From Bordetella parapertussis (GTDB lineage Bacteria; Pseudomonadota; Gammaproteobacteria; Burkholderiales; Burkholderiaceae_C): a DNA stretch of 14,999 nt. How positions within the stretch are numbered: position 1 is the first letter of the stretch; every line of letters begins with the position of its first letter. Made by a program: the position numbers and the translations under genes. The notes beneath the pieces are model-generated. The model was not told the origin of the DNA. It worked only from the letters and a program-made list of their open reading frames with translations, and ran no database searches. Where the stretch lies: NCBI GenBank assembly GCA_945899335.1, contig CAMDIP010000015.1, positions 1-14,999 of the forward strand, given 5' to 3'. Of this stretch, positions 8,543 through 14,999 are shown in pieces.

Positions 8543-8650
8543 TAAAGACTCCATGAGAGATTGACTGTTATCTTAAACCAGCAAGAGTTTCACAGGCTAA
8601 AGCTTTAACGGATTGCTTTTGTATGCGTGTTTATTCGACAGCTTAAATGC

Positions 8651-8673
8651 AAAGCCACCTAAAGGTGGTTTTT
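8651..8673. terminator. Rho-independent terminator hairpin beside the decayed tRNA half
   Basis: Stem CCACC (8655-8659) pairs with GGTGG (8664-8668) over a TAAA loop. The stem extends outward with A-T pairs. A TTTTT run follows on the plus strand, and a weaker CTTTGCATTT follows on the minus strand. It lies downstream of the nitronate monooxygenase gene and the tRNA remnant, both read on the minus strand, so it probably ends that transcript. Its stem is nearly the same as the tRNA-Phe terminator at 9843-9865. Confidence 0.6.
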
Positions 8674-8707
8674 GTTGAACTTGGTAGCCAGGGGCGGAAT
8701 CGAACCA
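8651..8707 (-). repeat. Direct repeat copy A: terminator plus tRNA 3' end
   Basis: Aligned without gaps to 9844-9900, 45 of 57 bases match. The inner 26 bases (8682-8707), corresponding to the T-arm, acceptor 3' strand and CCA of tRNA-Phe, match at 24 positions. Looser similarity continues to 8727, where AGGATTG...ATCCT recalls the anticodon arm. The two copies are 1193 bases apart and enclose one gene. This is the geometry left by integration at a tRNA 3' end, although a decayed tandem tRNA would look alike. Confidence 0.75.
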
Positions 8708-8727
8708 AGGCCGAGGATACCAATCCT
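8682..8727 (-). pseudogene. Decayed tRNA 3' half (tRNA-Phe-like)
   Basis: Read on the minus strand this keeps a TTCGATT loop, CCGCC, an acceptor-like CCTGGCT and ACCA. The T-stem partner is broken: CTTGG faces CCGCC. The anticodon loop is short by one base compared with tRNA-Phe. No 5' half (D-arm or acceptor 5' strand) is present, because the reading frame of the neighbouring monooxygenase ends four bases away. It cannot fold as a tRNA. It may be an attachment-site remnant or a dying duplicate of the intact tRNA-Phe at 9875-9950. Confidence 0.6.
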
Positions 8728-8730
8728 ATA

Positions 8731-9771
8731 TCAGTCAAGGGCCATCAAAAGCTCTTCTTTTAACGCCAACATCAGGCTCTTAGCATTGAGCTTTCTTGTT
8801 CTGGAATAGTCTTGCCCAGCCCATAAACTTTGATATTCACCGTTATCAGTCCTTCCCGCTAATCGCCTTAGAGATGCTGTCATCGTATTTTGTATTGGGA
8901 AAGGCAAAACCATTTTGCCATCCATCAATTGAATAAATTCGTTATCTATTCCACGAGCAGGCCTTCCAGAAAATCCCATCGTGAATACTGATCCCCTGCC
9001 ATGGTGCTTAAGCAAATACTCTTTATGAGTGAGAGAGGCAGTTGACTCATCACAACATAAAAAGGCTGTTCCCAGTTGAGCGGCCACAGCGCCAGCCTTT
9101 AACGCATTGGCAATATCTACTCCATCCATTATTGCGCCTGCGGCAACAACAGGAATAGAGCATTCTTTAACCAGTTGCTTAGTTAAATCTATCGCACTTA
9201 ATTTTTCATCTTCGCCATCAGGGTTAAATATGCCTCGGTGTCCGCCAGCCTCAATTCCTTGCGCCACAATAAAATCAGCGCCGGCTTTTTCAACCGCCTT
9301 TCCTTCTTTAAGACTTGTCGCAGTAATGCCAACAGTAATTCCCAGCGAATGCGCCTTTTCAATAAGACTTAGCGACGGAACTCCAAAATGGAAAGTTAAT
9401 ATTTCTGGGCGATGCTCCCATATAGGATTGAGTTGATCCTCAATAGCAGGATAAAACGGGGCTTGAGGTGTGGCTACTGAATACTCGCCTTCAACAGGCA
9501 AATTCTTTAATGCTTCAATAGCTTGCGTTTGAATGGCTTGTGGTGGCAAATTAACTGGACTAAACACAAAGAAGTTGGCATTAATGGGGCCATTTGTTAA
9601 GGCTCTAGTAGCCGCTAAATCTTCGCTAATTTTTTGTGGGGTGCTGTAAGAGAATCCAAAACTACCAACACCGCCAGCATTAGAAACTTCTGAGGCAAAC
9701 AATGGATTATTGATGCCGCCAGCCATCGGCGCCTGAATAATCGGAACGCCTAACTTAGAGAAGTTGAACAT
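8731..9771 (-). CDS. Nitronate monooxygenase (2-nitropropane dioxygenase family), probably acquired
   Basis: A 346-residue FMN enzyme that oxidises alkyl nitronates such as propionate 3-nitronate to aldehydes or oxoacids, a detoxifying role. The motifs are those of class I nitronate monooxygenases: VPIIQAPMAGG at residues 9-19; AQGIEAGGHRG at 170-180 with the catalytic-type His178; PVVAAGAIMDG at 207-217; and AAQLGTAFL after it for flavin phosphate. GFSGRPARGI follows near 267. Length is normal and the frame is intact. Composition differs from all neighbours: three 60-base lines counted by hand gave 38, 43 and 47% GC, against 48-68% in lines from other genes, and A/T-ending codons are common. 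It stands alone between tRNA-Phe and a tRNA-like remnant, suggesting lateral acquisition. The upstream region is AT-rich with no strong ribosome site. Confidence 0.9.
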   Translation of the reverse strand: MFNFSKLGVPIIQAPMAGGINNPLFASEVSNAGGVGSFGFSYSTPQKISEDLAATRALTNGPINANFFVFSPVNLPPQAIQTQAIEALKNLPVEGEYSVATPQAPFYPAIEDQLNPIWEHRPEILTFHFGVPSLSLIEKAHSLGITVGITATSLKEGKAVEKAGADFIVAQGIEAGGHRGIFNPDGEDEKLSAIDLTKQLVKECSIPVVAAGAIMDGVDIANALKAGAVAAQLGTAFLCCDESTASLTHKEYLLKHHGRGSVFTMGFSGRPARGIDNEFIQLMDGKMVLPFPIQNTMTASLRRLAGRTDNGEYQSLWAGQDYSRTRKLNAKSLMLALKEELLMALD

Positions 9772-9842
9772 AGCTGTTTCATTAAATATTGATCAAAAAT
9801 TCATTTTATGAAGTGGCATCTAAAATATAAAGCCGCAAATGG

Positions 9843-9865
9843 AAAAACCACCCGCAGGTGGTTTT
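9843..9865 (-). terminator. Rho-independent terminator of tRNA-Phe
   Basis: On the minus strand AAAACCACC (complement of 9857-9865) and GGTGGTTTT (complement of 9844-9852) form a nine-pair stem over a TGCG loop, ending in TTTTT. It begins nine bases after the tRNA CCA end, so it should stop tRNA-Phe transcription before the monooxygenase gene. Confidence 0.78.
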
Positions 9866-9900
9866 AATGTTTCTTGGTGGCCTGGGGCGGAATCGAACCA
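9844..9900 (-). repeat. Direct repeat copy B: terminator plus intact tRNA-Phe 3' end
   Basis: Partner of the copy at 8651-8707, with 45 of 57 positions identical. This copy includes the functional 3' end of tRNA-Phe. The least conserved part is the linker between terminator and tRNA (9864-9873, four of ten matching), as expected for unconstrained sequence. Confidence 0.75.
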
Positions 9901-9950
9901 CCGACACAAGGATTTTCAATCCTCTGCTCTACCGACTGAGCTACCGGGCC
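9875..9950 (-). tRNA. pheT-like tRNA: tRNA-Phe (anticodon GAA)
   Basis: A 76-base tRNA with encoded CCA. On the minus strand it has acceptor GGCCCGG, D-arm GCTC/GAGC with AGTCGGTA loop, anticodon arm GAGGA-TTGAAAA-TCCTT, a five-base variable loop GTGTC, and T-arm GGTGG-TTCGATT-CCGCC. The acceptor 3' strand is CCAGGCC, followed by A73 and CCA. GAA sits at positions 34-36, and the sequence closely follows E. coli tRNA-Phe. One acceptor pair is broken: C5 faces A68. The gene is followed by a strong terminator and is divergent from the nodI-type gene. Confidence 0.96.
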
Positions 9951-9960
9951 AAGGGGTAAA

Positions 9961-9989
9961 AGTATATCACCGGCACTAAAGGCACAATA
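9961..9989 (-). promoter_or_regulatory. Probable promoter of tRNA-Phe
   Basis: On the minus strand TATACT (complement of 9961-9966) is a good -10 box ending ten bases before the mature tRNA 5' end. A -35 candidate is TTGTGC at 15 bases spacing, or TATTGT at 17. Position relative to the tRNA is right, but the -35 is weak. Confidence 0.5.
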
Positions 9990-10015
9990 CTCACCTTTAT
10001 GTGCATTTTCTTTTC

Positions 10016-10939
10016 ATGACCGAACCCCAACTCCGTTGCTCCCACCTGACCAAACGCTTTGGTAACAGCACAGTGGTGGACGACTTGTCGTTCGAATTGC
10101 AAGCCGGTGAATGCTTGGGCGTGATTGGCCCCAATGGCGCGGGAAAAACCACCACCTTTCGCATGTGCTTGGGTCTGAGTACCGCTGACAGTGGCAGCAT
10201 CAGCGTGTTTGGCATGCCCATGCCCGAAGAAACGCTTGCCATCAAATCGCGCCTTGGGGTTGTCAGTCAATTCGATTCGCTGGACCCCGACTTCTCCTGC
10301 AGCGAAAACCTGATGGTCTATGGCCGTTACTTTGGCATGGCCAGCGCTGACATTCGCGCACGCATTCCCTCGCTGCTGTCGTTTGCCGCATTGACCCACA
10401 AGGCTGACGCCAAACCTGGCGAGTTGTCGGGTGGCATGAAGCGACGCTTAAGCCTTGCACGCGCCTTGATCAACGACCCGCAACTGCTTTTGCTGGACGA
10501 GCCCACCACCGGCTTAGACCCGCAAGCGCGTCACCTGATGTGGGAGCGCTTGCAGCAGCTCTTGCAACAAGGCAAATCCATCTTGCTGACCACCCACTTC
10601 ATGGATGAAGCAGAGCGCTTGTGCGACCGCTTGTTGGTGCTGGACCATGGGCGCAAAATCGCTGAAGGCAAACCACGCGACCTCATCAACCAGCATTTAG
10701 AACCTGATGTGGTGGAAGTGTTTGGTGGCAACCCACAAGACATTGCTGGCAGTGCTGCACGCAATCACGCGAAACGGGTAGAGGTGAGTGGCGACACGGT
10801 GTTTTTCTACACTGATACCGCCACACCTTTGTTACAAGCTTTGGGCGCAACACCTGGTCTGCGCACCTTGCACCGCCCAGCCAATTTGGAAGACCTGTTC
10901 CTAAAGCTCACAGGTCGACAAATTCGAGAGGACGGATGA
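10016..10939 (+). CDS. nodI: ABC-2 type exporter ATPase, NodI family
   Basis: ATP-hydrolysing subunit of an efflux ABC transporter. ATG 10016 gives 307 residues beginning MTEPQLRC, like NodI-type proteins; GTG 10001 would add five residues. No strong ribosome site separates the two. Walker A is GPNGAGKTT (38-46); signature LSGGMKRR (137-144); Walker B LLLLDEP (157-163); and the switch histidine is His194 in [12 protein letters not shown]. The NodI subgroup is suggested by DSLDPDF, GRYFGM and ARHLMWERL, all familiar from Burkholderia and rhizobial NodI. In rhizobia NodIJ exports lipochitin oligosaccharide. In non-symbiotic Betaproteobacteria the exported molecule is unknown, and no nod genes are present here. 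The stop overlaps nodJ by ATGA. Confidence 0.9.
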   Translation: MTEPQLRCSHLTKRFGNSTVVDDLSFELQAGECLGVIGPNGAGKTTTFRMCLGLSTADSGSISVFGMPMPEETLAIKSRLGVVSQFDSLDPDFSCSENLMVYGRYFGMASADIRARIPSLLSFAALTHKADAKPGELSGGMKRRLSLARALINDPQLLLLDEPTTGLDPQARHLMWERLQQLLQQGKSILLTTHFMDEAERLCDRLLVLDHGRKIAEGKPRDLINQHLEPDVVEVFGGNPQDIAGSAARNHAKRVEVSGDTVFFYTDTATPLLQALGATPGLRTLHRPANLEDLFLKLTGRQIREDG

Positions 10940-11706
10940 TGCGACTGCGTTTTTGGCCAGTGTTTTTGCGTAATTTTTTGGTGTGGCGCAAACTTTTTAT
11001 TCCCAGCTTGATCGCCAACATTGCAGAGCCGTTGATGTGGTTGGTGGCGTTTGGCTATGGCTTGGGCGCACTGGTGGGCGGCGTGCAGCAAGGCGATGTG
11101 AAAGTGCCTTACATCTTGTTTTTGGCCAGCGGTTCTGTATGCATGAGCGCCATGAACGCCGCCACATTCGAGGCGCTGTACTCGGCATTTTCGCGTATGC
11201 ATGTGCAAAAGACTTGGGACGGCATCATGAATGCGCCAGTGCGCCTTGACGATGTGCTGCTCGCTGAAATGCTGTGGGCTGGTTTCAAAGCCATCTTCAC
11301 GGTCACCGCCATACTGATCGTGATGCTGGTCTTGGACATCAGCCACTCATGGAAGTTATTGGTTGCTTGGCCTATTTTGTTGGGCGTGGGTATCACCTTC
11401 AGTTGTTTGGCCTTGATCTTTAATGCCTTGGCCAAAGGCTACGACTTCTTCACCTATTACTTCACGCTGTTCCTCACGCCGATGATGTTTTTGAGCGGTG
11501 TATTTTTCCCCTTGGACACCTTGCCAGACATGGTGAAGTGGCTCGCTTGGTGTTTGCCGCTCACCCATGCGGTGGCTTTGGTGCGGCCCTTGTTCATGGA
11601 TGCTTGGCCTGAACAAGCATGGCTGCATCTGGGTGTGTTGGCTTTGTATGCGAGCGTGGCTTGGTGGTTCGCCCTCACGCTGACGCGAAAACGCTTCAAG
11701 CAGTAA
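10936..11706 (+). CDS. nodJ: ABC-2 type exporter permease, NodJ family
   Basis: Membrane subunit pairing with the preceding ATPase. It has 256 residues (255 if the second ATG of the ATGATG start is used; GAGG lies four and seven bases before them, so the second may be preferred). About six hydrophobic segments are seen. Typical NodJ blocks include [21 protein letters not shown] near the N-terminus, YGLGALVG, a long '[19 protein letters not shown]' region (one word per helix edge), and [13 protein letters not shown] near 190-202 before the last helices. The product belongs to the ABC-2 family, which exports polysaccharides, lipids or drugs. Its stop is nine bases from the convergent stop of the Bug-type gene, with only an A/T-rich stretch between them. 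Confidence 0.9.
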   Translation: MMRLRFWPVFLRNFLVWRKLFIPSLIANIAEPLMWLVAFGYGLGALVGGVQQGDVKVPYILFLASGSVCMSAMNAATFEALYSAFSRMHVQKTWDGIMNAPVRLDDVLLAEMLWAGFKAIFTVTAILIVMLVLDISHSWKLLVAWPILLGVGITFSCLALIFNALAKGYDFFTYYFTLFLTPMMFLSGVFFPLDTLPDMVKWLAWCLPLTHAVALVRPLFMDAWPEQAWLHLGVLALYASVAWWFALTLTRKRFKQ

Positions 11707-11715
11707 AAGTATTTT

Positions 11716-12696
11716 TTAATCAGCGTAAACGCCGGCCGCCTTGATGATGGGGTTCCATTTGGCAATCTCGGTGGCGACAAATTTTTTATGCTCTGCAGGG
11801 TCGGTGCGCTTATCAATAATCATCACCGCGCCCATGGCTTCTTGTTTTTGAACAAAAGCAGGGTCTGAGAATACGGAGCGCAAAGCGCCATACAACTTGG
11901 CCTTGGTATCGGGTGGCAAACCTTTGGGCGCATACACCGCGTGCCACACACTGACCTGAAACCCCTTCAATCCTGACTCTTGCAAGGTGGGTAAATCCTT
12001 CAACACCGCTTGCGGCAATCGCTTGTTGCTGGTGACAGCATAGGCTTTGATTTTTCGGCTTTCTATATAGCTAAGGGTGTTGGTAGTTTGGTCGCACAAG
12101 ACATCGATTTGGCCGCCGAGCAAATCGTTCATGGCCATGGACACACCTTTGTAGTTGATGGTGGTCATCTGGGTACGCATGGCCGATTGCCATAACAAGC
12201 CACACAAATGCGAAGCAGAGCCTATGCCTGCATTGCCGAGGTTGACTCTGTCCTTCTGTGACGACACCCACGCACTGAGCTGTTTGTAATCATTGGCTTC
12301 CAATGTGGGCCGTGCCACGATGGTCATGGGCACTTCATGGATCATGCCCAAATAGTCAAAATCATTGAGCACATCGAAGCTGGGTTTTCGAATGAGTGCT
12401 GGCATGGTTGCCATGCCGATATGGTGAATCAACAAGGTGTGTCCGTCGGGCGTAGCACGAGCAACTTTTTGCGTAGCGATGGCGCCACCAGCACCCAATG
12501 CGTTTTCCACCACCACGACTGAGCCACCCAAGGGTTTGCTCAACGCTTGGGCCATGTCGCGCGCCAAGCGGTCGGTAGGCCCTCCTGCGGTGAAGGGCAC
12601 GACCAAAGTAATGGCTTTGTCTTTGATGGGAAAAGTTTGTGCCATGGCAGAACCCATGCACAACAACCACAAAAAGCTATTTGTAACTGCGCGCAT
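11716..12696 (-). CDS. Bug-family (TctC-like) periplasmic solute-binding protein
   Basis: An exported receptor of the Bug/TctC family, very numerous in Burkholderiales, binding carboxylates, amides, nicotinate or aromatic acids. It has 326 residues. The signal peptide MRAVTNSFLWLLCMGSAMA is followed by QTFPIKDKAITLVVPFTAGGPTD-type sequence, where the GG.TD loop binds ligand carboxylate. Other hallmarks are VVENALGAGGAIATQKVARA, DGHTLLI, LGGQIDVLCDQ, and a C-terminal KFVATEIAKWNPII. The start overlaps the end of the ligase gene by 20 bases, so the gene is the last of the liv-ligase operon. TctA and TctB membrane partners are absent from the window, so the receptor may use a transporter elsewhere. 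The substrate is unknown; the context suggests an organic or aromatic acid. Confidence 0.92.
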   Translation of the reverse strand: MRAVTNSFLWLLCMGSAMAQTFPIKDKAITLVVPFTAGGPTDRLARDMAQALSKPLGGSVVVVENALGAGGAIATQKVARATPDGHTLLIHHIGMATMPALIRKPSFDVLNDFDYLGMIHEVPMTIVARPTLEANDYKQLSAWVSSQKDRVNLGNAGIGSASHLCGLLWQSAMRTQMTTINYKGVSMAMNDLLGGQIDVLCDQTTNTLSYIESRKIKAYAVTSNKRLPQAVLKDLPTLQESGLKGFQVSVWHAVYAPKGLPPDTKAKLYGALRSVFSDPAFVQKQEAMGAVMIIDKRTDPAEHKKFVATEIAKWNPIIKAAGVYAD

Positions 12697-13924
12697 CTTC
12701 GATCACCTTGCCATCGTTGGCCAAACTGCCAGGAGTAGCAAAAACCACCTCTGTGCGTAGCTTGGTGACGTCGCGTACCGCTTGCGCCACCGCAGCTTGC
12801 AAATGTTCAGACGCTTGCGCGGTCTCTACATGCAAATGCATCTGGTCATTGGCCATTTCACCACTGACCACCAATCGCGCTTTAAGCACTTCAGGAAAGC
12901 GTTTGACCACTTGGTCGACTTGGCCAGGGTGAACAAACATGCCACGCACCTTGGTGGTTTGATCCGCGCGGCCCATCCACCCTTTAATACGCTGGTTGGT
13001 GCGGCCTGTGGGGCACATGCCGGGCAACACTGCCGTCAAGTCACCGGTACCAAAACGGATAAGCGGGTAATCGGGGTTGAGGGTGGTCACCACCAACTCG
13101 CCCACCTCGCCCTGCGCCACTGGGTCACCGGTGCCGGGTCGCACAATTTCAACCAGCACACCTTCGTCTACCACCAAGCCCTCACGCGCAGAGGTTTCAT
13201 AGGCAATCAAACCAATGTCGGCAGTGGCATAGCACTGGTAAGCCGTCATGCCGCGCTCTGCTAACCAATCGCGCAAAGAGGGCGGGAAGGCCTCACCGCT
13301 CACCAAGGCTTTGCTCAAAAATGGCAGGGCTGTTTGTGATTCAGCGGCTTTTTCAAACAATATTTTCAAAAAACTGGGGGTGCCGCTGTAACCGCTGGGG
13401 CGTAACTCCAACATGGCCTGCAGCTGTTGCTCAGTTTGACCTGTGCCAGCAGGAAACACACTGCAACCCAAGGCATGTGCACCGCTCTCCATCATGGAAC
13501 CTGCAGGCGTGAAGTGGTAGCTAAAGCAGTTATGAATCAACTCACCCGTGCGAAAACCTGCGGCGTACAGGGCTCGCGCCATGCGCCAATAGTCTTTACC
13601 CACGCCCTCGGGTTCGTAAATGGGGCCAGGGCTGGCAAACACACGCGGCATATTGTTGCCAAAGCGCAGCGCAGAAAATCCACCAAACACATCGTTGGCA
13701 CGCTCGGCTTGCTGGCGCTCTAGCAACTCGTATTTGCGCGTCACAGGAAGCTGGGCCAAGGCTTGGCGACTGTTGATGGACGCCGCATCAACGCCTTGCA
13801 AAATTGTTGCCCAAGCACTTGCATGTTTTTGCGCATGGGCAATTTGTGCAGGCAAGGCTTGTAGCAAAGCCGTTTCACGCTTGGCAGGCTCGCGATGTTC
13901 TAGGGAATCGAAAAAATTGCTCAT
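12677..13924 (-). CDS. PaaK-like phenylacetate-CoA ligase family protein (AMP-forming)
   Basis: Cytoplasmic acyl-adenylate-forming enzyme expected to activate a carboxylic acid, such as an arylacetate, to its CoA thioester. ATG 13924 gives 415 residues; a TTG at 13951 would overlap livF and has no support. Recognisable blocks are YSGTPSFLKILFEKA (mid-protein), YQCYATADIGLIAYE (the acyl-binding/ATP block, usually Y..TE), LIRFGTGDLT (usually YRTGD), and GRADQTTKVRGMFVHPGQVD at the hinge. The usual Ser/Thr/Gly-rich phosphate loop, SSGTTGKP, is not present; ASPGPIYEPEG (about 100-110) stands in its place. The C-terminal domain is short and ends VIEDARSYK. It lies 14 bases after livF and overlaps the Bug gene. 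Similar ligases commonly accompany Liv operons in Betaproteobacteria. The exact substrate is uncertain. Confidence 0.82.
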   Translation of the reverse strand: MSNFFDSLEHREPAKRETALLQALPAQIAHAQKHASAWATILQGVDAASINSRQALAQLPVTRKYELLERQQAERANDVFGGFSALRFGNNMPRVFASPGPIYEPEGVGKDYWRMARALYAAGFRTGELIHNCFSYHFTPAGSMMESGAHALGCSVFPAGTGQTEQQLQAMLELRPSGYSGTPSFLKILFEKAAESQTALPFLSKALVSGEAFPPSLRDWLAERGMTAYQCYATADIGLIAYETSAREGLVVDEGVLVEIVRPGTGDPVAQGEVGELVVTTLNPDYPLIRFGTGDLTAVLPGMCPTGRTNQRIKGWMGRADQTTKVRGMFVHPGQVDQVVKRFPEVLKARLVVSGEMANDQMHLHVETAQASEHLQAAVAQAVRDVTKLRTEVVFATPGSLANDGKVIEDARSYK

Positions 13925-13938
13925 ATGCGCATCACACC

Positions 13939-14748
13939 TTAGGCCAACCAACGCTTGCGGCGTTTGTAACTTTTCACATCCTTGAAACTTTTGCGCTCGC
14001 CGCCACCCATGCCAAGGTAAAACTCTTTCACGTCTTCGTTGTTGGCCAAGTCTTTGGCCGCACCATCCATCACAATGCGGCCGGACTCCATGATGTAACC
14101 AAAGTCCGCATAGCGCAAAGCCATGTGGGTGTTTTGCTCTGCTAACAAAAAAGTGACGTGCTCTTTTTGGTTCAAGTCTTTGACGATGTTGAAAACCTCT
14201 TCCACGATTTGCGGCGCCAAGCCCATGGAAGGTTCATCTAGCAACACCATGCTGGGGTTGGCCATCAAGGCGCGACCAATCGCGCACATTTGCTGCTCGC
14301 CACCAGAGGTGTAGGCTGCTTGGGAATCTTTGCGGATTTTCAAACGCGGGAAATAGTTATAGACCTTCTCTAGGTTGGCTGCAATCTCACCCTTGTCGCT
14401 GCGGGTGTAGCTGCCCGTCAGCAAGTTTTCTTCGATGGTGAGGTGGGCAAAGCAATGCCGTCCCTCCATCACCTGCACCACGCCGCGCTTGACCAAGTCT
14501 GCAGGCGTGAGGTTTTCAATGCGCTCACCACGCAACTCGATGCTGCCCTTGGTCACCTCACCACGCTCACCTTGCAACAAGTTGGAGATGGCACGCAAGG
14601 TGGTGGTCTTGCCCGCGCCATTGCCACCCAAGAGCGCAACAATGCCCCGCTCTGGCACTTGCAGTGAAACGCCTTTGAGCACCAAGATGACGTGGTTGTA
14701 AATCACCTCAATACCGTTGACGCTCAAGACGACTGGGGGCGCACTCAT
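13939..14748 (-). CDS. livF: Branched-chain amino-acid-type ABC transporter ATPase (LivF family)
   Basis: One of two ATPases of a Liv-type high-affinity importer for branched-chain amino acids, amides or aromatic acids. ATG 14748 gives 269 residues, with GGAA seven bases upstream. A TTG four codons earlier is the alternative. Walker A is GGNGAGKTT (41-49). LivF traits include VMEGRHCFAHLTIEENL, the signature TSGGEQQM followed by AIGRALMANP, Walker B MVLLDEPSMGLAP, and LLAEQNTHMALRYAD with Gln in place of the switch His context. About 30 residues beyond the usual LivF end form a basic tail (KSYKRRKRWLA). This longer version is seen in Liv systems joined to acyl-CoA ligases, from memory. Its partners livG, livH and livM would lie beyond the right edge. 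Confidence 0.9.
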   Translation of the reverse strand: MSAPPVVLSVNGIEVIYNHVILVLKGVSLQVPERGIVALLGGNGAGKTTTLRAISNLLQGERGEVTKGSIELRGERIENLTPADLVKRGVVQVMEGRHCFAHLTIEENLLTGSYTRSDKGEIAANLEKVYNYFPRLKIRKDSQAAYTSGGEQQMCAIGRALMANPSMVLLDEPSMGLAPQIVEEVFNIVKDLNQKEHVTFLLAEQNTHMALRYADFGYIMESGRIVMDGAAKDLANNEDVKEFYLGMGGGERKSFKDVKSYKRRKRWLA

Positions 14749-14774
14749 GACAGTTTCCAAGAATGGTTACAACA

Positions 14775-14999
14775 TCAAGACTGGCAGTCTTGGCCGGTGC
14801 GTCGCACGAGTTTTTTCTCGGTGGCGTATTTGTCGGCCGTGGCTTTCACCAAAGGCTTCAAAATTTGTTCGTCGGCTTGCATCCAATCGGAAGTGAACTC
14901 CCATGCTTTGCCATTCCAAGTGTGGATGCGGGTCCAAGCCGCGCCCATGTGGTCCATGCAGGAGGTGCTGATCGGGCGCATCACGCCTTTGAAGCCTAA
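14775..14999 (-). CDS. livK: Liv-type ABC transporter substrate-binding protein, C-terminal 74 residues
   Basis: The C-terminal end of a periplasmic amino-acid/amide-type receptor, open through the right edge with no stop. The visible part reads LGFKGVMRPISTSCMDHMGA at the edge, then TWNGKAWEFTSDWMQADEQI and a lysine-rich tail ending RRTGQDCQS. That pattern, with a late Trp-rich segment followed by a short Cys-containing tail, suits LivK-like receptors (periplasmic binding protein type 6). The position just upstream of livF, 26 bases away, supports it. A perfect inverted repeat, AAGACTG-G-CAGTCTT, spans its last codons (14777-14791). It is short and has no U-run, so probably is not a terminator. 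The family call rests mainly on context. Confidence 0.7.
   Translation of the reverse strand, partial: LGFKGVMRPISTSCMDHMGAAWTRIHTWNGKAWEFTSDWMQADEQILKPLVKATADKYATEKKLVRRTGQDCQS

Noticed and set aside
8598..8607. Ten-base palindrome TAAAGCTTTA upstream of the cupin gene as an operator
   Set aside because: It is AT-rich and short enough to arise by chance; there is no second copy and no regulator gene nearby.
14777..14791. Perfect inverted repeat AAGACTG-G-CAGTCTT at the end of livK as a terminator
   Set aside because: It lies inside the coding end of livK, has a one-base spacer and no U-run on either strand, and the operon continues into livF.

Overview
This 15 kb window looks like chromosomal DNA of a moderate-GC betaproteobacterium of the order Burkholderiales, most likely a freshwater relative of the Comamonadaceae. 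That is an inference from gene types: Bug-family and TRAP solute receptors, a NodI/NodJ-type exporter, a 2-gene IorA/IorB oxidoreductase with a large beta subunit, and a Liv transporter joined to a PaaK-like ligase. Species cannot be fixed from the sequence alone. Genes are tightly packed, no gap exceeds 300 bases, and there is no CRISPR array, integrase, transposase or phage gene.

Layout. (1) 1-897, minus: selD, selenophosphate synthetase, intact but cut by the left edge. (2) 989-7671, plus: iorA-like and iorB-like genes overlapping by ATGA, then a complete three-gene TRAP transporter (dctP, dctQ, dctM). These read as one 2-oxoacid uptake and oxidation unit. (3) 7677-8542, minus: a secreted cupin followed by a secreted surface-adhesin-E-like protein. 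(4) 8651-9950: a tRNA-Phe gene with its terminator, a lower-GC nitronate monooxygenase gene, and a decayed second copy of the tRNA 3' half plus terminator. This is the most unusual stretch. (5) 10016-11706, plus: nodI/nodJ-type ABC exporter. (6) 11716-14999, minus: the end of a Liv amino-acid-type ABC operon. It holds the livK 3' end, livF, a PaaK-like AMP-forming acyl-CoA ligase and a Bug-type receptor.

How it may fit together. IorAB-type enzymes oxidatively decarboxylate aryl-2-oxoacids to aryl-acyl-CoA, and PaaK-type ligases activate arylacetates to CoA thioesters. Three different periplasmic receptor classes (TRAP, Liv, Bug) lie beside these enzymes. The window may therefore be concerned with scavenging aromatic or branched 2-oxo and carboxylic acids from amino-acid breakdown. 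Substrates are not determined by the sequence. I found no clear new defence or mobile system. The best candidates for follow-up are the tRNA-bounded nitronate monooxygenase segment and the Asp-substituted Fe-S motif in the IorA-like subunit.
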